A stretch of DNA of 64,000 nt. Source: Antennarius striatus. Lineage: Eukaryota; Chordata; Actinopteri; Lophiiformes; Antennariidae. The stretch covers positions 1,006,001 through 1,070,000 of the forward strand of contig NC_090797.1 of NCBI RefSeq assembly GCF_040054535.1, written 5' to 3'. The notes under the pieces are model-generated. The model saw nothing but the letters and a program-made list of their open reading frames with translations, made no database searches and was not told where the DNA came from. Below are positions 13,642 through 54,133 of this stretch, piece by piece (the stretch's first letter is position 1; each line of letters begins with the position of its first letter). Made by a program: the position numbers and the translations under genes.

Positions 13642-14200
13642 CTAAAACTGGAGACTCCTCCCGGTGCAGGATCGCGGTTTCTGTCGGTATTCCGCTAAAA
13701 AAAAAGTTAGAGGATAAAACTTGTCAAAAAAGTTCCCAGGTGTACATCCTGCTGGGGGGGCAACGGGACTCGAACCCAACCGGAGCCGAACGCGCGTCTG
13801 CGCAGCTGCTGAAGTAAAGTTCAACAATATTCCCCCAGAGAAACGCGCAGGCTGGCGGCTCCCACACCCACGGATCCGTTCACACCGGTTCACACTCCAT
13901 GTTCGGCTCAGGTGTGATTCGTTTCTCGCGTTTTTTAACGGAAGGAACTGTTTGCTTGGGGGTTTTTTTCCGCGTCTGACGCGCAAACATCCAGGAGAAA
14001 AGTCCGCTCCAGCCGGTGCGGCGCGCAGAACCGGAGAGTGTCGGGATCCTTCCTCCTCCTCCTCCTCCTCCTCCTCCCTCACCCACTGTGGGTTCACAGC
14101 CCGTCAAGCGACCAGGTGTCAGCCAGAAGTGGGACGCGTCCCCTTTCAGAATAAACGACCCCTGAACGGTTTGGCTTTCAAGTCCGGGGCGCAGATTTTG
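13642..14200 (-). promoter_or_regulatory. CpG-rich candidate promoter / first exon, minus strand
   Basis: Unlike the AT-rich surroundings, this stretch is rich in CpG. It ends on the minus strand with a good donor, GTTTTAG|GTAAGCC, at 13642. Both strands carry reading frames of about 150 codons, but neither shows a recognisable domain; they contain CTCC-repeat runs of Glu or Ser and look fortuitous. It may be an alternative first exon of the same leftward gene suggested at 25.3 kb, or of another gene. Confidence 0.35.
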
Positions 14201-15880
14201 CGTCACTTTTAATCCATTTGCGTCTTTTGCGTTGATTTTTTTTTTTTTTTTTAATCCAATCGTGACGGTTGGAAGGATCGCGGTGCAGTGACGTCACTGG
14301 CGTTCTCATGCTGTCTGAGGGCCTGGGGTAGATAGACAGGGCCCCCTCCCAGTGGGAGGGGCCACAGCGGATGCGTTTAGGCGCAAAAAGACATCCTACT
14401 CCCGGAAAGGCAAAATCAAAATTTAATCCTTTTCTGATTTGATGTTTTTGACACAAAAGTTCCCACCTTTAAGCTCCGCCCCTTTGTCCAGATCCGACTT
14501 CCACCTTTGAAGTTTAACGAACGCCAGAAAAAATCTGGACAGATCTGAAACTTTTTTTTTTTTTTTTTTGTTTCAAATACTGTTATAATCCCCGAAAGGA
14601 ACGTAAGAAATCTTGTTTCTTCCTCTACTATAATTAGTCACAGCTACTTCCTGTCATATGACCAACACGCCCACAAGGCTACAAGTCGTTTCCGCACAAT
14701 CCTGATAAGACGCTAAAATGTTCTCAAATGAAAATTCATATTTTAGGGTAAACAAATGTTGTTGCATTTGTCATTTTGTCCAGTTTCTTGCAATCTGAGT
14801 TTCAAAAGTTATATTATCTTTTATTTCTATTATATATAATTTTTCTGTAAAACGTTCATCAAAATGATGCAACAAGAAATAAAATCTGGATTTGAATCAA
14901 AGACAAAATGAATCACACGCTCCAGTCCTGGTGGTGACTACACGGGCTTTTTATTTTGAAAGCTGCAACAGGAAGTCCTGTTCTGTATCGTTCCTGACTT
15001 GATGGTGCAGATTATTTAATCCCATGGGTTTAAAGAGAAAGCTATGAAAGAAAAGCAACTAATGCCTCTTGAAAAAACTATTAAAGGAGGACAAATAAAA
15101 GGATCTGTTCTTTAACGTCTGACTGACGGAGCAATCGGTGTCAAAAAACGTGCGTTCAACCACATAACCCTCCAAAAACAAACAAACTAATCCATTCATC
15201 AGATTAGAACTCATCGGTTTTTCGATGGTTTAATTTATATTTCATTTGCAGCAGATGTTGGTCTTCATGTTTCCGTCAGATAAATCAGACCAGAGTAATC
15301 TGAGTACTTCGGGGGCGTGGTGGCGCTGTCAAGCCCGGTTAGGCGTGCAGTCGCCCCCCCACCGCTGACCCGTGGGCCTGTGGGTGGGGTGGGGGGTGGG
15401 GCACAATGGAGGCTTTGTTGCTGGAGAATCCGTCTGAGGAGAAATCCTGCCGCCGGGCGCCGGGAGGCCCCGCCTTTTGTTTCAGAGTCCTGCTGAAGGC
15501 GGCGATTGGCGCCGGCCCTTTAAGACAACTTACAGTGTGGGGTCACCTGGTCCGACAGGAAGGGGTCGAGTAGTCCGCCGGGTCGAAAGGTGAGAGGTCA
15601 CGACGGGAGGGATGTGTGATTTATCCCGTGTGATGCAACCGGATCGATCGATTCAACGATCATAACGGATATCAGTGTTTTCACTGCAGCGGCTCAGCTG
15701 ATCCTGATCCACACCGTGATCCAGGTCCAGATCCTGATTCAGTTCCTGATCCAGACCCAGATCCTGGTTCCAGAGGAATCTTATCCCATTCCTCACAGCA
15801 GTTAGCAGCTAACTCAAAAAAGAGGAAATTGACTTGCAAGTTTACCACAGTCTTAGAACATTTGACTTTCATCTTCTTTG
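14201..15880. other. Noncoding stretch with a GC-rich hairpin
   Basis: Holds a G/C palindrome at about 14340-14363 (GGCCCCCTCCCA facing GTGGGAGGGGCC) and a degenerate GATCCTGATCCA-type hexamer array at about 15696-15772. No coding exon recognised. Confidence 0.5.
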
Positions 15881-15882
15881 AG

Positions 15883-15951
15883 TTAGCTGCTAACTGCTAC
15901 TAGCTGCTAATTGCTACTAGCTGCTAACTGCTACTAGCTGCTAGCTGCTAC
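15883..15951. repeat. 17-bp tandem repeat (GCTGCTAACTGCTACTA)
   Basis: About four head-to-tail units of a TAGC-type repeat. Confidence 0.8.
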
Positions 15952-16835
15952 ATTGGAACCTCTTTATCTTCCAGTCAGAGAATGAGATCAACTGTTATAT
16001 AACAGTAAAATAAATATTGATTCATAGCGTTCGTCCATTCGTTGACAAAGTGATGCTACACGCTAAGGCTTCTGGGTAAACGTCAGGCGTTTGTTTGCAG
16101 AATGCTGGCACGCCACTTAAACCCATGCCGTGTAGCGTTGTTGCCCCGCCTTCATCCTGTGGACAGATCGTTTTTCCTCTGATGTCTTATCTTTCTTTTA
16201 CGTTTGCGGCGTCGAGCCTGACCCTGACCTTTGACCCTTGACCCCATACCAGTATGCCTGGCCGGTCATCCAGTCAAAACACATTCCTGCCAACTGGGCG
16301 CTGTTTTCACTTTCTTTTCTCAGCATAGAATAAAAACAACAGCAGAGAAACGTCCTCCAAACAATCGGACCTGAAACGTGTTTTTGTTTCTGCATCCAGA
16401 TCAGAAATAAATCAGGAATCAGACGCAGCACCAATAAAACTCCAGCATGACAAAACAAACTGCATGAGGAAACAGTTAGGAGAGGTCAGGAGTCCAAACC
16501 TGCCAGCAGCGTCAAAACGCAGCAGCATATCCATCTATTATTCATCCTCAGGTTTACCCACAATTCAATCTGATTCCCAGAGTCCCAAATCTGGAGTTGG
16601 AGCTGAGTTCAGGTGTTTGGATGGAAATCTGGAGCGTCTGGATTCCACTGCAGACCTCAAATGGTAGGTTTCAGGGAGTTCCAGGACATTCCAGGATGTT
16701 CCAGGACATTCAAGGACATTCCAGGCTCAAGTTCAAGAGGTTGGTGATGTTTTATCGTCACACCTGTACGTTTAGGATTAGTCTGATCTCTTTGGTTCAG
16801 ATCTGAGTGACGTTTACACGTGTGAAGAAAACGTA

Positions 16836-17235
16836 ATAACTTTAGGGTTAGTGTCGGGGTTAGGCTTAGAGGTTAGGCTTAGGGTCAGGTTTAGGGTGAG
16901 GATTAGGGTTTAGAGTTAGGAGTTAGGATTAGGGACACGAATAGGTTTAAGTGTTAATCTTAGGAAATAGGGTTAGGAATTAGAGTTAGGATTAGGGTAC
17001 TGGGTTAGGTCAGGGATAGTGTTTAGGGGTTCGGATAGGGTTAGGTTTTAGGTTTAGGGGTTAGGGTTAAGATTAGTGTTGGGGTTAGAGCTAGGATAGA
17101 ATTAAGGGCTAGGTTTTAGGCTTAGGGATTAGGTTTAGGTTAGGATTAGGGTTCGGGTTAGGTTTAGGGTAAGGATTTAGATGTTAGGGTTGGGGTTAGG
17201 GGTTATGGTTTCAGGTTAGGATAGGTTTAGTAATA
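16836..17235. repeat. Degenerate telomere-like (TTAGGG-type) array
   Basis: About 400 bp built of GGTTAGG, TTAGGGTT and TTTAGGG variants, all in one orientation (G-rich on plus). Few perfect consecutive TTAGGG units remain. Confidence 0.8.
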
Positions 17236-18339
17236 AATTATTACGTCATTGGCCTATTACATTTCAAAAATGGTCAAATTTATTACATTATGGGCTGTTG
17301 TTACGTTTTTGACTTTCAGATTCAGTGTCTTTTGTGTAAACGTCCACCAGCGTCCGTTTTGGTTTGAACGCTACTGGAAAAAACTTGTTGTTTGTGATCC
17401 AAACTGCGTCAGACCCGATCAGCTGATCCTCACCTGAACACCTTTAGTCTGACAGACAAACGACGGCGTCCTGCAGGTGAACGCCATCCGATGGTGGGGA
17501 CTGGATGATGAGTTCAGGGGCCTCTCAGCCTGGAGGACTTAGCAGCGCTGCTGCTGCAGCATCTGCATCTTTAGCCAGATGGCAGAGGGAAACGGGGACG
17601 GGGGGGTAAACCGCGGTGGGGAGGGGGGTGTTGTTTTTTTTAGGAAAGCCATAAAATATTAAAAATATCATATTCTCAACATTACTGTCGACGCTGGTAA
17701 TTATTTGTCGAGGAGGGAAGCAACATGCTTTGCCCCGTAGGCCAGAGTTGCTGTTTGTTTTGTCAGCAGACAATTACATGGTGGCTGCTGCCGGCGACAG
17801 ATTAAACTCCATTCACACCCGTTTCCTCCGCCGCCGCTTCCAGAGACGGATTAGAGCGTGTCGGGTTGGTTTCCCAGGATCGGTGTGAGTTCTTTTCCTT
17901 TTATTCCATTTATTCACCCTCTACATCAAGGAACGGTCATGTGACACGATAGCGTCGATGCATCCACAAGGGGGCAAGAAAGGGTCACGTGTTCCAATGT
18001 TAGCAAAAAAAAAAAATAGAGTCAGTAGAGGAAGTCGAGCGAAACGGATAAATGTCCGATGATGGCGAGGTCTTTAAATGCATCGTGACAGGTGGGCGGA
18101 GTTTTGGGCATTTTTTTTTCTTGTGTTTTTTTAATATTCTTAAATGTAATCAATCCCAGAAATGAGATGTTCCTAAAAACTTGCTAACGCTTTTAGCTTA
18201 GCAGCTAACTAGCAAGCTAACTAGAAGCATACCCAACTTCCTGTTAGCATGAGCTAGCACATGCTAGGAGACCTTAGCAGCAGAAACCCAGTGGTATTTT
18301 GGATATGAGCAGCCCATCCATCCATCATTCATTCATTTA

Positions 18340-18435
18340 TCATACATCCATCTATCATCCATTCATCCATCATCCATCCATCATCATCTATCATCCATCC
18401 ATCCATCCATCCATCCATCCATGCATGCATGCATG
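18340..18435. repeat. ATCC tetranucleotide repeat
   Basis: Mixed CATC and CATCCATC units ending with CATGCATG variants. Confidence 0.85.
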
Positions 18436-18507
18436 GATATGTGGAATATTTCTGTCTGAGTTAATTCAGGTATTCAAGCGCCTCATTATTAATATACCCA
18501 CCGGGGT

Positions 18508-18511
18508 ATGT

Positions 18512-18598
<87 letters not shown>

Positions 18599-18600
18599 TG
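18508..18600. repeat. TG microsatellite
   Basis: Over 40 TG units with two TATG interruptions. It faces the CA tract at 18685-18834 across about 85 bp. Confidence 0.95.
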
Positions 18601-18684
18601 AATCTGAGTGAGAGATCTGTCAACTGTGAATGATTTATGAGTATTCAAATGAGATCGCTGAAGGACAGTGAAGAGCAAAAGAGT

Positions 18685-18698
18685 ATACACACACACAT

Positions 18699-18766
<68 letters not shown>

Positions 18767-18789
18767 ACACACACACACGTACACACACA

Positions 18790-18834
<45 letters not shown>
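18685..18834. repeat. CA microsatellite, compound
   Basis: About 70 CA units with GTAC, GCGC and TGTA interruptions. Confidence 0.95.
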
Positions 18835-18836
<2 letters not shown>

Positions 18837-19049
18837 TCTCCGTTTCTCACACACAGTAAACATTAGTCGTGTTCCTCAGCCAGTAAAAGATGTCATCATC
18901 TAAATGAGGTGTTTACATTACAGGAGCCCAACTGGACCCGAGCTGCATTCAAATGGGGACCCTGGGGGCCATTGACGGCCCCAGGAGCCCCCGGCTGACT
19001 ATCCTAGGAGCCCCCAGCAGAGTCAGATCATAGTTTAGTTGACTCATAA

Positions 19050-19612
19050 ATCAGGGGTTAGGTTCAGGTTCAGGTTTAGGTACGGGTTCAGGTTTAGGTT
19101 CAGGTTCAGGTTTAGGTTCAGGTTCAGGTTCAGGTTGGGGTCAGGTTCAGGTTCGGTTTCAGGTTTAGATTCGGGTTCAGGTTCAGGTTCGGGTTCAGGT
19201 TCAGGTTTAGGTTGAGGTTGAGGTTGAGGTTGAGGTTTAGGTTTAGGTTCAGGTTTAGGTACGGGTTCAGGTTTAGGTTCAGGTTCAGGTTTAGGTTCAG
19301 GTTCAGGTTCAGGTTCAGGTTGGGGTCAGGTTCAGGTTCGGTTTCAGGTTTAGATTCGGGTTCAGGTTCGGGTTCAGGTTCAGGTTTACGTTCAGGTTCG
19401 GGTTCAGGTTCAGGTTTAGGTTCGGGTTCAGGTTTAGGTTCAGGTTCAGGTTGGGTTCAGGTTCAGGTTGGGTTTCAGGTTTAGGTTCAGGTTCGGGTTC
19501 GGGTTCGGGTTCGGGTTTCAGGTTTAGGTTCAGGTTCGGGTTCAGGTTTAGGTTCAGGTTCAGGTTCAGGTTCGGGTTCAGGTTTAGGTTTAGGTTCAGG
19601 TTTAGGTTCAGC
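19050..19612. repeat. Hexanucleotide array (GGTTCA) with higher-order structure
   Basis: About 560 bp of GGTTCA, GGTTTA and GGTTCG hexamers. A block starting TTTAGGTACGGGTTCAGG at about 19075 recurs at about 19253 with the same internal variants (TTGGGGTCAGG, TTCGGTTTCAGG, TTTAGATTCGGG), so a roughly 178-bp segment was duplicated. Arg-Phe and Pro-Glu reading frames across it are artefacts. Confidence 0.9.
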
Positions 19613-23820
<4,208 letters not shown>

Positions 23821-23895
<75 letters not shown>

Positions 23896-23966
23896 GGGTC
23901 AAGCTCCTTCCTTCATACTTTCTTGGGAAACACTAGTGGATGGGAATCTCCTCACACGGTCCTCCA

Positions 23967-24005
<39 letters not shown>

Positions 24006-24012
24006 ACACACA
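23821..24012. repeat. TG tract (23821-23893) facing a CA tract (23966-24012)
   Basis: Two oppositely oriented dinucleotide arrays separated by about 72 bp, which could pair as a hairpin. Confidence 0.93.
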
Positions 24013-24572
24013 AATTAGATTTTACAACTATTTCCTAGTATTCCTCCATATTATAATGTTTGTATCATCGTGTGATAAGCTAAGCTAATGCTGCTGTTGT
24101 TGTCGCTACCAGGTGCTGTTTGTGAGTGTCGACTATCAGAAAACACCAGGATGTTACAGAATATTAATTAATCTGTTAATGATTGTTTTGATTGTTTACT
24201 CAAAAAAATGTGAAAAAACACACACATGCAGCCTTAAACCTATTTTGTCAGACAAAAACAGGAAATAAGAGAAACTTCTGTTTCAAAATTGACCCCAAAT
24301 ATTAATAATTAATAATAATAAATTAATAATATTAAATTCTACCATCAATGATTAACAGAAAATAAATTAATTCATATGCGATTAGTCACATTTACATTAA
24401 AACAATTAAATGAGTACATTATTTACCAAATAAAGTGCGTCATCACGAATGGGTTAGCGTAGCTTAGCTTAGTTTGTCCAAACACAGCCAGGAAAAACCG
24501 ACAGTTCAGCAGACAGACAACAAACAAACAGTCAACAACAAGGCATTAAACACAAGAGTAAACAACACTTAC

Positions 24573-24631
24573 CACTGTGTGGGACACGTCCAACAACCTT
24601 TGTTCCTCCCCGGTTTGTAATCCTTTCAAGT
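24573..24631 (-). other. Candidate exon of an unidentified minus-strand gene
   Basis: A strong T-rich acceptor (TTTTTTTTTCTTCTAG) is followed by 59 nt and a strong donor (CAGTG|GTAAGTG). There is no ATG inside. It lies downstream of the candidate first exon ending at 25309 on the same strand, so the two could form a spliced 5'UTR. No protein family was recognised in any frame. Confidence 0.45.
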
Positions 24632-25308
24632 CTAGAAGAAAAAAAAATTTATTTCTCTTTTTTTATCCATAAATATTTTTTTAAAAAAGTGTGTGAATCT
24701 TTTTCTACTTTAAAATCTAAAGAACATTTTCTTTTTTTTCCGCTTCCTGTCTGCGTCACGCCCTCTGCCGGTGGGGACAGGAAGGAGGTGGCACGCGCCA
24801 ATCGACATCCGTCTCCTCCTCCCTCCAGGTCTCCTGTAGTTGCGGTTACTGTCCAGCAGGCGGCGTGAGCTCCACACCCCGGACCCAAGTCCGACCCCGC
24901 CCAAATCCCGCCCCCTCTCCCTCCAGCTACTCTTCCGCCTCCTTCACAATAAAAGCACGTCAGATTTTTCAGATTTCTGACGTTTTCTGTCAAATTTATA
25001 ACATACGAACTAAATATATTTACCAATTATTGTTTTAACTCCCGTCAGGATTCCTTCCACACACAAACAGCTACACATTAGCGCAAAGACGAATATAAAA
25101 CGTATAAAACGTTGTTTGTCTCCCTATAAACACCACAGCGGATGCTAACAGACAGCTAGCCGACTAGCCACACAGTAACGTGTTAAAAACATTCAGTTCC
25201 ATTATTTATTATTCACGCTTTCCTTTAAAGTCTAATTTTGAGAAGTTTTCGATATAATATTTCATATCCTCCATTTCTGCAGGATTTCTACTGAAGTTCC
25301 ATTATTAC

Positions 25309-25420
25309 CTGCGTAGATTAGCCACCACCGAAGAAGAATGAACGTCGGCTCACGTCCGCCCTCTGCAGGACGGCGGAGTTACTTCCTGCCTCACTTGACG
25401 TGTTTACGTCACATCCTGTC
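25309..25420 (-). promoter_or_regulatory. Candidate promoter and noncoding first exon, minus strand
   Basis: Reading on the minus strand, a CRE-like TGACGTAA and an ETS-like CAGGAAGT lie in a CpG-containing stretch. About 90 nt further on is a good donor, CTACGCAG|GTAATA, at 25309. This arrangement is typical of a ubiquitously active vertebrate promoter. The gene would run leftwards, away from ECHDC3. Human ECHDC3 is followed on the same strand by PROSER2, which makes PROSER2 a guess; no coding exon was found to test it. The TSS position is not determined. Confidence 0.4.
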
Positions 25421-25903
25421 ACTACATGATAAACAGACGTGATATACATTAAACTGTTATTTAAAAAGAGAGCACATCCAATAAAAATGTCCACGATGTA
25501 TTTTAATCAAGTCTGAAAAGTTTAATTTGTGCAAATAAGGGGGAAAAAACTGAAATAGAAATACATGTCTTAGATATATTTTAATGTACATTTCTCTTTA
25601 ATTCTAATAAATAATCCATTCCCTCCATCACCCCACGCTTCCATTAAGAAAATAAGTTTAACATCAAGAGCCCTGGATGTCTAAAATTACCCTGATTTAT
25701 CGTTTTCTACACCAACAGTGGGCATCATTCGTTCTCGCAAGTCTGTTGAGTCATCACATCTTCTGTCCATCACATCCAGGCACAACATGACTCAGCAGAA
25801 AATCCACATGATTTTAAATCACACGTCTGAGTTTTAATGTGGAGTAAAGGCAGCGTCATCATCAGATCTCCTCCTCTTCTGATGACGATGATGATGAAGG
25901 CCA

Positions 25904-27805
<1,902 letters not shown>

Positions 27806-27870
27806 GTTTACCCCGTGGACTCACCTTCCAGCGATCACTTCCGGATACGTCAGAGTCATGTGGTGCCGCT
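27806..27870 (-). promoter_or_regulatory. echdc3: ECHDC3 proximal promoter / 5'UTR
   Basis: Upstream of the ATG at 27805 the minus strand has a CRE-like TGACGTAT and an ETS-like CCGGAAGTGA within 50 nt, as in many housekeeping promoters. A donor-like GGAAG|GTGAGT about 20 nt before the ATG could create a transcript that skips this start codon. Confidence 0.4.
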
Positions 27871-28610
27871 AGAACCAATCAGAACCCAAAAGCGACACAC
27901 GGAGCGGTAGCTCTACTGTTTTTGAATATTTTGCTGTAAAATTGACAAAATTAAAACATCGTGATGTGAAAGTTCAATATTTTCAAACTAATTATTTTAT
28001 TATTATTATTACTTAATTCATCATTTACCATCAAACACGTGCTGCATCACGTGTGTCACAAGGTCTCTGAACTTCGGTGAACTGAGTGTGAATGTTTCAG
28101 TTTCAAATTTATCAAAACATATTTTTACTTTTGTTTTCCGGTCAAAATATTCCTTCTTCCTTTTCTGAGCCATCCTAGATAGTTTTCTAGATGTTTTTCT
28201 AAAATGTTCATTTATTCATTTGTTGAAACACGTAGTCACATGACGTGAGTGCATTTATTGTCAAACTTGATTGACACCATAAAGTGAAATAAACTAATAC
28301 AGTACAGCGATCGACTTCCACTAGCTACAACTTCTTGTCTTTTAAATGTGATTTTAATGAAGAAACAACATTTAAAATGTTTTCTCTCTTGATTTGTGGT
28401 GAATTTAAGATTAAATCTGCTCTTAAACAACTAATCCTTAAAACACGAGCTATATAACTCCAGCTATGTAAACATGGGGTGACATTAACACTAGAATCTA
28501 GATAAGGCAGGAAACAGAAGAAGTCCCATCAGAGCAGGGGCCAGGCCGATACCCACAATCCTCCTCCCCGCCAGGAGGAGCAGGGCGACCATCAGGAGGC
28601 AGGCCTCATG
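27871..28610. other. KCNJ8-ECHDC3 spacer
   Basis: AT-rich; probably holds the KCNJ8 3'UTR. No further gene seen. Confidence 0.6.
28254..28259 (-). terminator. kcnj8: Possible KCNJ8 poly(A) signal AATAAA
   Basis: An AATAAA hexamer on the minus strand, about 350 nt after the KCNJ8 stop codon and inside the KCNJ8-ECHDC3 spacer. It is a single hexamer match in AT-rich DNA, so support is weak. Confidence 0.3.
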
Positions 28611-30958
<2,348 letters not shown>

Positions 30959-33397
30959 CTTCTGCCGCTGAGGGTCGGAGCGGCTGTGCGGCGCGTCTTT
31001 ACGCACGGCTGGAGGGAAATACGCACGAACAGCGCGCCGCCTCCGCGCAGCTCCTCTGAGGGATGGGACGGTCTCCGGTCTCCTGGTGACGTAGACCAGC
31101 ATCCAGAGTCCAGACCCGGTCCGACCGGGGCGCTGCTGCCTTCAGGGACCGTCGGAAAACACACTGACGTCAAAGGAACGTTTAAATATCGCCTTCAATC
31201 AAACAGATTGAGTTAATTAAACGATTAAACTCCTTAAAAATAATTATTCTAAACTCTTTCAGACTCTTTATCCTCAGAAATCTCGATTCAGATGGATGTT
31301 ATGATCTAAAACCAGTGAAAACATTTTAGTGACTTACAGTGTATCTGATGTCTTTTAAATTGATAAACGTTCAAATGAACCCACAATCTTTCACATATAT
31401 TATTTAAAGTACAGTTGTGGTGACGAAGGTGTGGAATACAAACATGATTTAGAGTTTGCTGCTCTTCCTTTTGGGTGACCAGATTAATAACAATCTTTAA
31501 GATCGATAATCAGAATACAAATGATTTAAAAATTGAACATAATTTGTTCAGTCGATATTATCGGCTTTAAAAACATAAATTTCTGATTTATGATATAAAT
31601 ATCAAATAAATTACTTAAACTTTAGTCTGTTTTTCAAACTTTAAATCTGTCATGACTTCTGACCACCAGGCGGCGCCGTTTAGCAATAAATTGATTTTCA
31701 TCAGCAGAGAAAATTCACTCAAAACCATTTTATTATCATTTCAAGTGTAAAAAAAAGAATCAGGCACACATTTTGAAACGTTAATATACACGTTTAAAAA
31801 TACTGGACATACAGAATATACATGTCATACATGCAGCAGGTGAGAAATCTGCACTCATGTCTGCTATTTAAGTGGATTCTGGAAGTTAAATGAGAATAAA
31901 ACTGTCTAAGACGGGTTTTAAAGTCTGTGTTGAAGTTCTTTATTTGTTTGATTCTCAGAACGGAGACGGAAACAGAATCAAAAAAGAAACAAAAAAATGA
32001 ACAGAAGAATAAGAAAATAAAACCATAAAACTGTTGTAGTCGTGGCTGTATCAGTCCCAGTGGAGTATCGATTACAGAATATTAAGAAATTTAAAGGTAA
32101 TTAATCACAGAAATACAAAGACACAAAAGATGCTGGGTCATGACTCGAACCTGAGTTCATCTCTGCTGCTTTCAGTTTATTATTTAATAAAATCAGATTT
32201 AACCTGATTTTATTACAAAACTAAATAAAAGCTGGTATTTTCAACAACGCTGGTCTGACAGAAATCTCATATTGCTTTATTTGCCTTCAGAAGACGCACT
32301 CATAGTGCTAAGCTAAGATAAGCTATGCTAAGCAGCTGTAAATTCCCGCTGTAAATGTTTTTATTCATCTCCTGCTAGCATCGGAACACCTCAAGCTAGG
32401 GCTACTGCATCGACCCACGGTCCTCTGGAGCTCCTCAGCATCTTGAAAATCACAAACTAAACAACTTCTGGAGTTGACGGGAGTTCCTGATTGGTCGTCT
32501 GTCGTCCCAGAATAAAATACGATCAGCAATGCACGACTGCAGACAGACAGCGGGTCGACGGCTTCGGGCCGACGCCCTCCAGTGGAGTGGAGACACAAAC
32601 GCTAACGACACTCTTTTCATTCTCACCGGCCAAAGACGCTCATTAAAGAAGGGATTTTAAATTCCTCATTATTGCTAACAGAGCCCAAGGCTAGTAAGAC
32701 TGACCCATGCTGTGCACAGGTTTAAAATAAATGTCACAAATCATCTGAACAATTAGAGACTCAGAGTTTAGCCTGAAGTGATCAGATGAACCTAAACTCT
32801 GTTTCACATTATCTGGTAAACAACACAGAATCGTCCAATCCAACGTTTCATACCTAGAAATCCTCTTCCTTCCTCCGTTATGTTTGTTTTAAAAGCTTTA
32901 ACTGCTAATCATCTGACAAACACCCCCCCTTTTTTTGGAGTAAATAAAAAATAGTGCAGATTAAATTTGGATCAAATTGTAATCGTAAAAGTAAAAATAT
33001 TCAAACCGCCTGTTTTACTGCAGAAACCTTTTAAAAAACTCGCCGCACACGCGTGTTCGCTCATCTTTAACATTTATAAACTGTTTGGTGACTTAAAGGT
33101 CCGGTGTGTGGATCCATGGGGTCTGTCGGCTAAATGAGGAGCTAACGCTAACAGCTAGGTTCTATTCAGCGCGTCATCACCTGAGCAGACGCCACTGGAT
33201 CGACACGCCCGACCTTTAAGCGTGATTCCAAGAAAAAGGCACGACTTTGTCGACCGACGACGTTTCCGTTGGATTATCTCTTCACCGAGGCGCGGCGGCA
33301 GCGCAGAGGTCCGTCGGTCCTACGTGAGAAACCAACCGACCCATCCATCCATCCGTCCGCCCGTCCGTCCGTCGGTCGGCTGCTTTGACCAACTTTA
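30959..33397. other. ABCC9-KCNJ8 intergenic region
   Basis: The first 200 bp next to KCNJ8 are GC-rich and include a CRE-like GTGACGTAG at about 31085, likely promoter and 5'UTR of KCNJ8. The remainder is AT-rich and must contain the ABCC9 3'UTR; a GTCC-type tetranucleotide run lies at about 33345-33375. No other gene seen. Confidence 0.55.
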
Positions 33398-54110
<20,713 letters not shown>

Positions 54111-54133
54111 GCCACCGCCCACCGCCAGCCAAT
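54111..54133 (-). other. abcc9: ABCC9 5'UTR remnant before the ATG, with acceptor at 54134
   Basis: On the minus strand a C/T-rich run ending CAG lies at 54134-54153, and the 23 nt that follow lead to the ATG at 54110. This decides the start: the Met at 54158 in the same frame would be intronic. Confidence 0.6.

Noticed and set aside
13642-14212. 151- and 163-codon frames on opposite strands
   Set aside because: Overlap each other in a CpG-rich patch with a CTCC repeat; no recognisable domain. Treated as possible untranslated exon.
18466-18903. Cys-Val and His-Thr repeat proteins here and at every CA/GT tract
   Set aside because: Dinucleotide repeats are open in several frames on both strands by construction.
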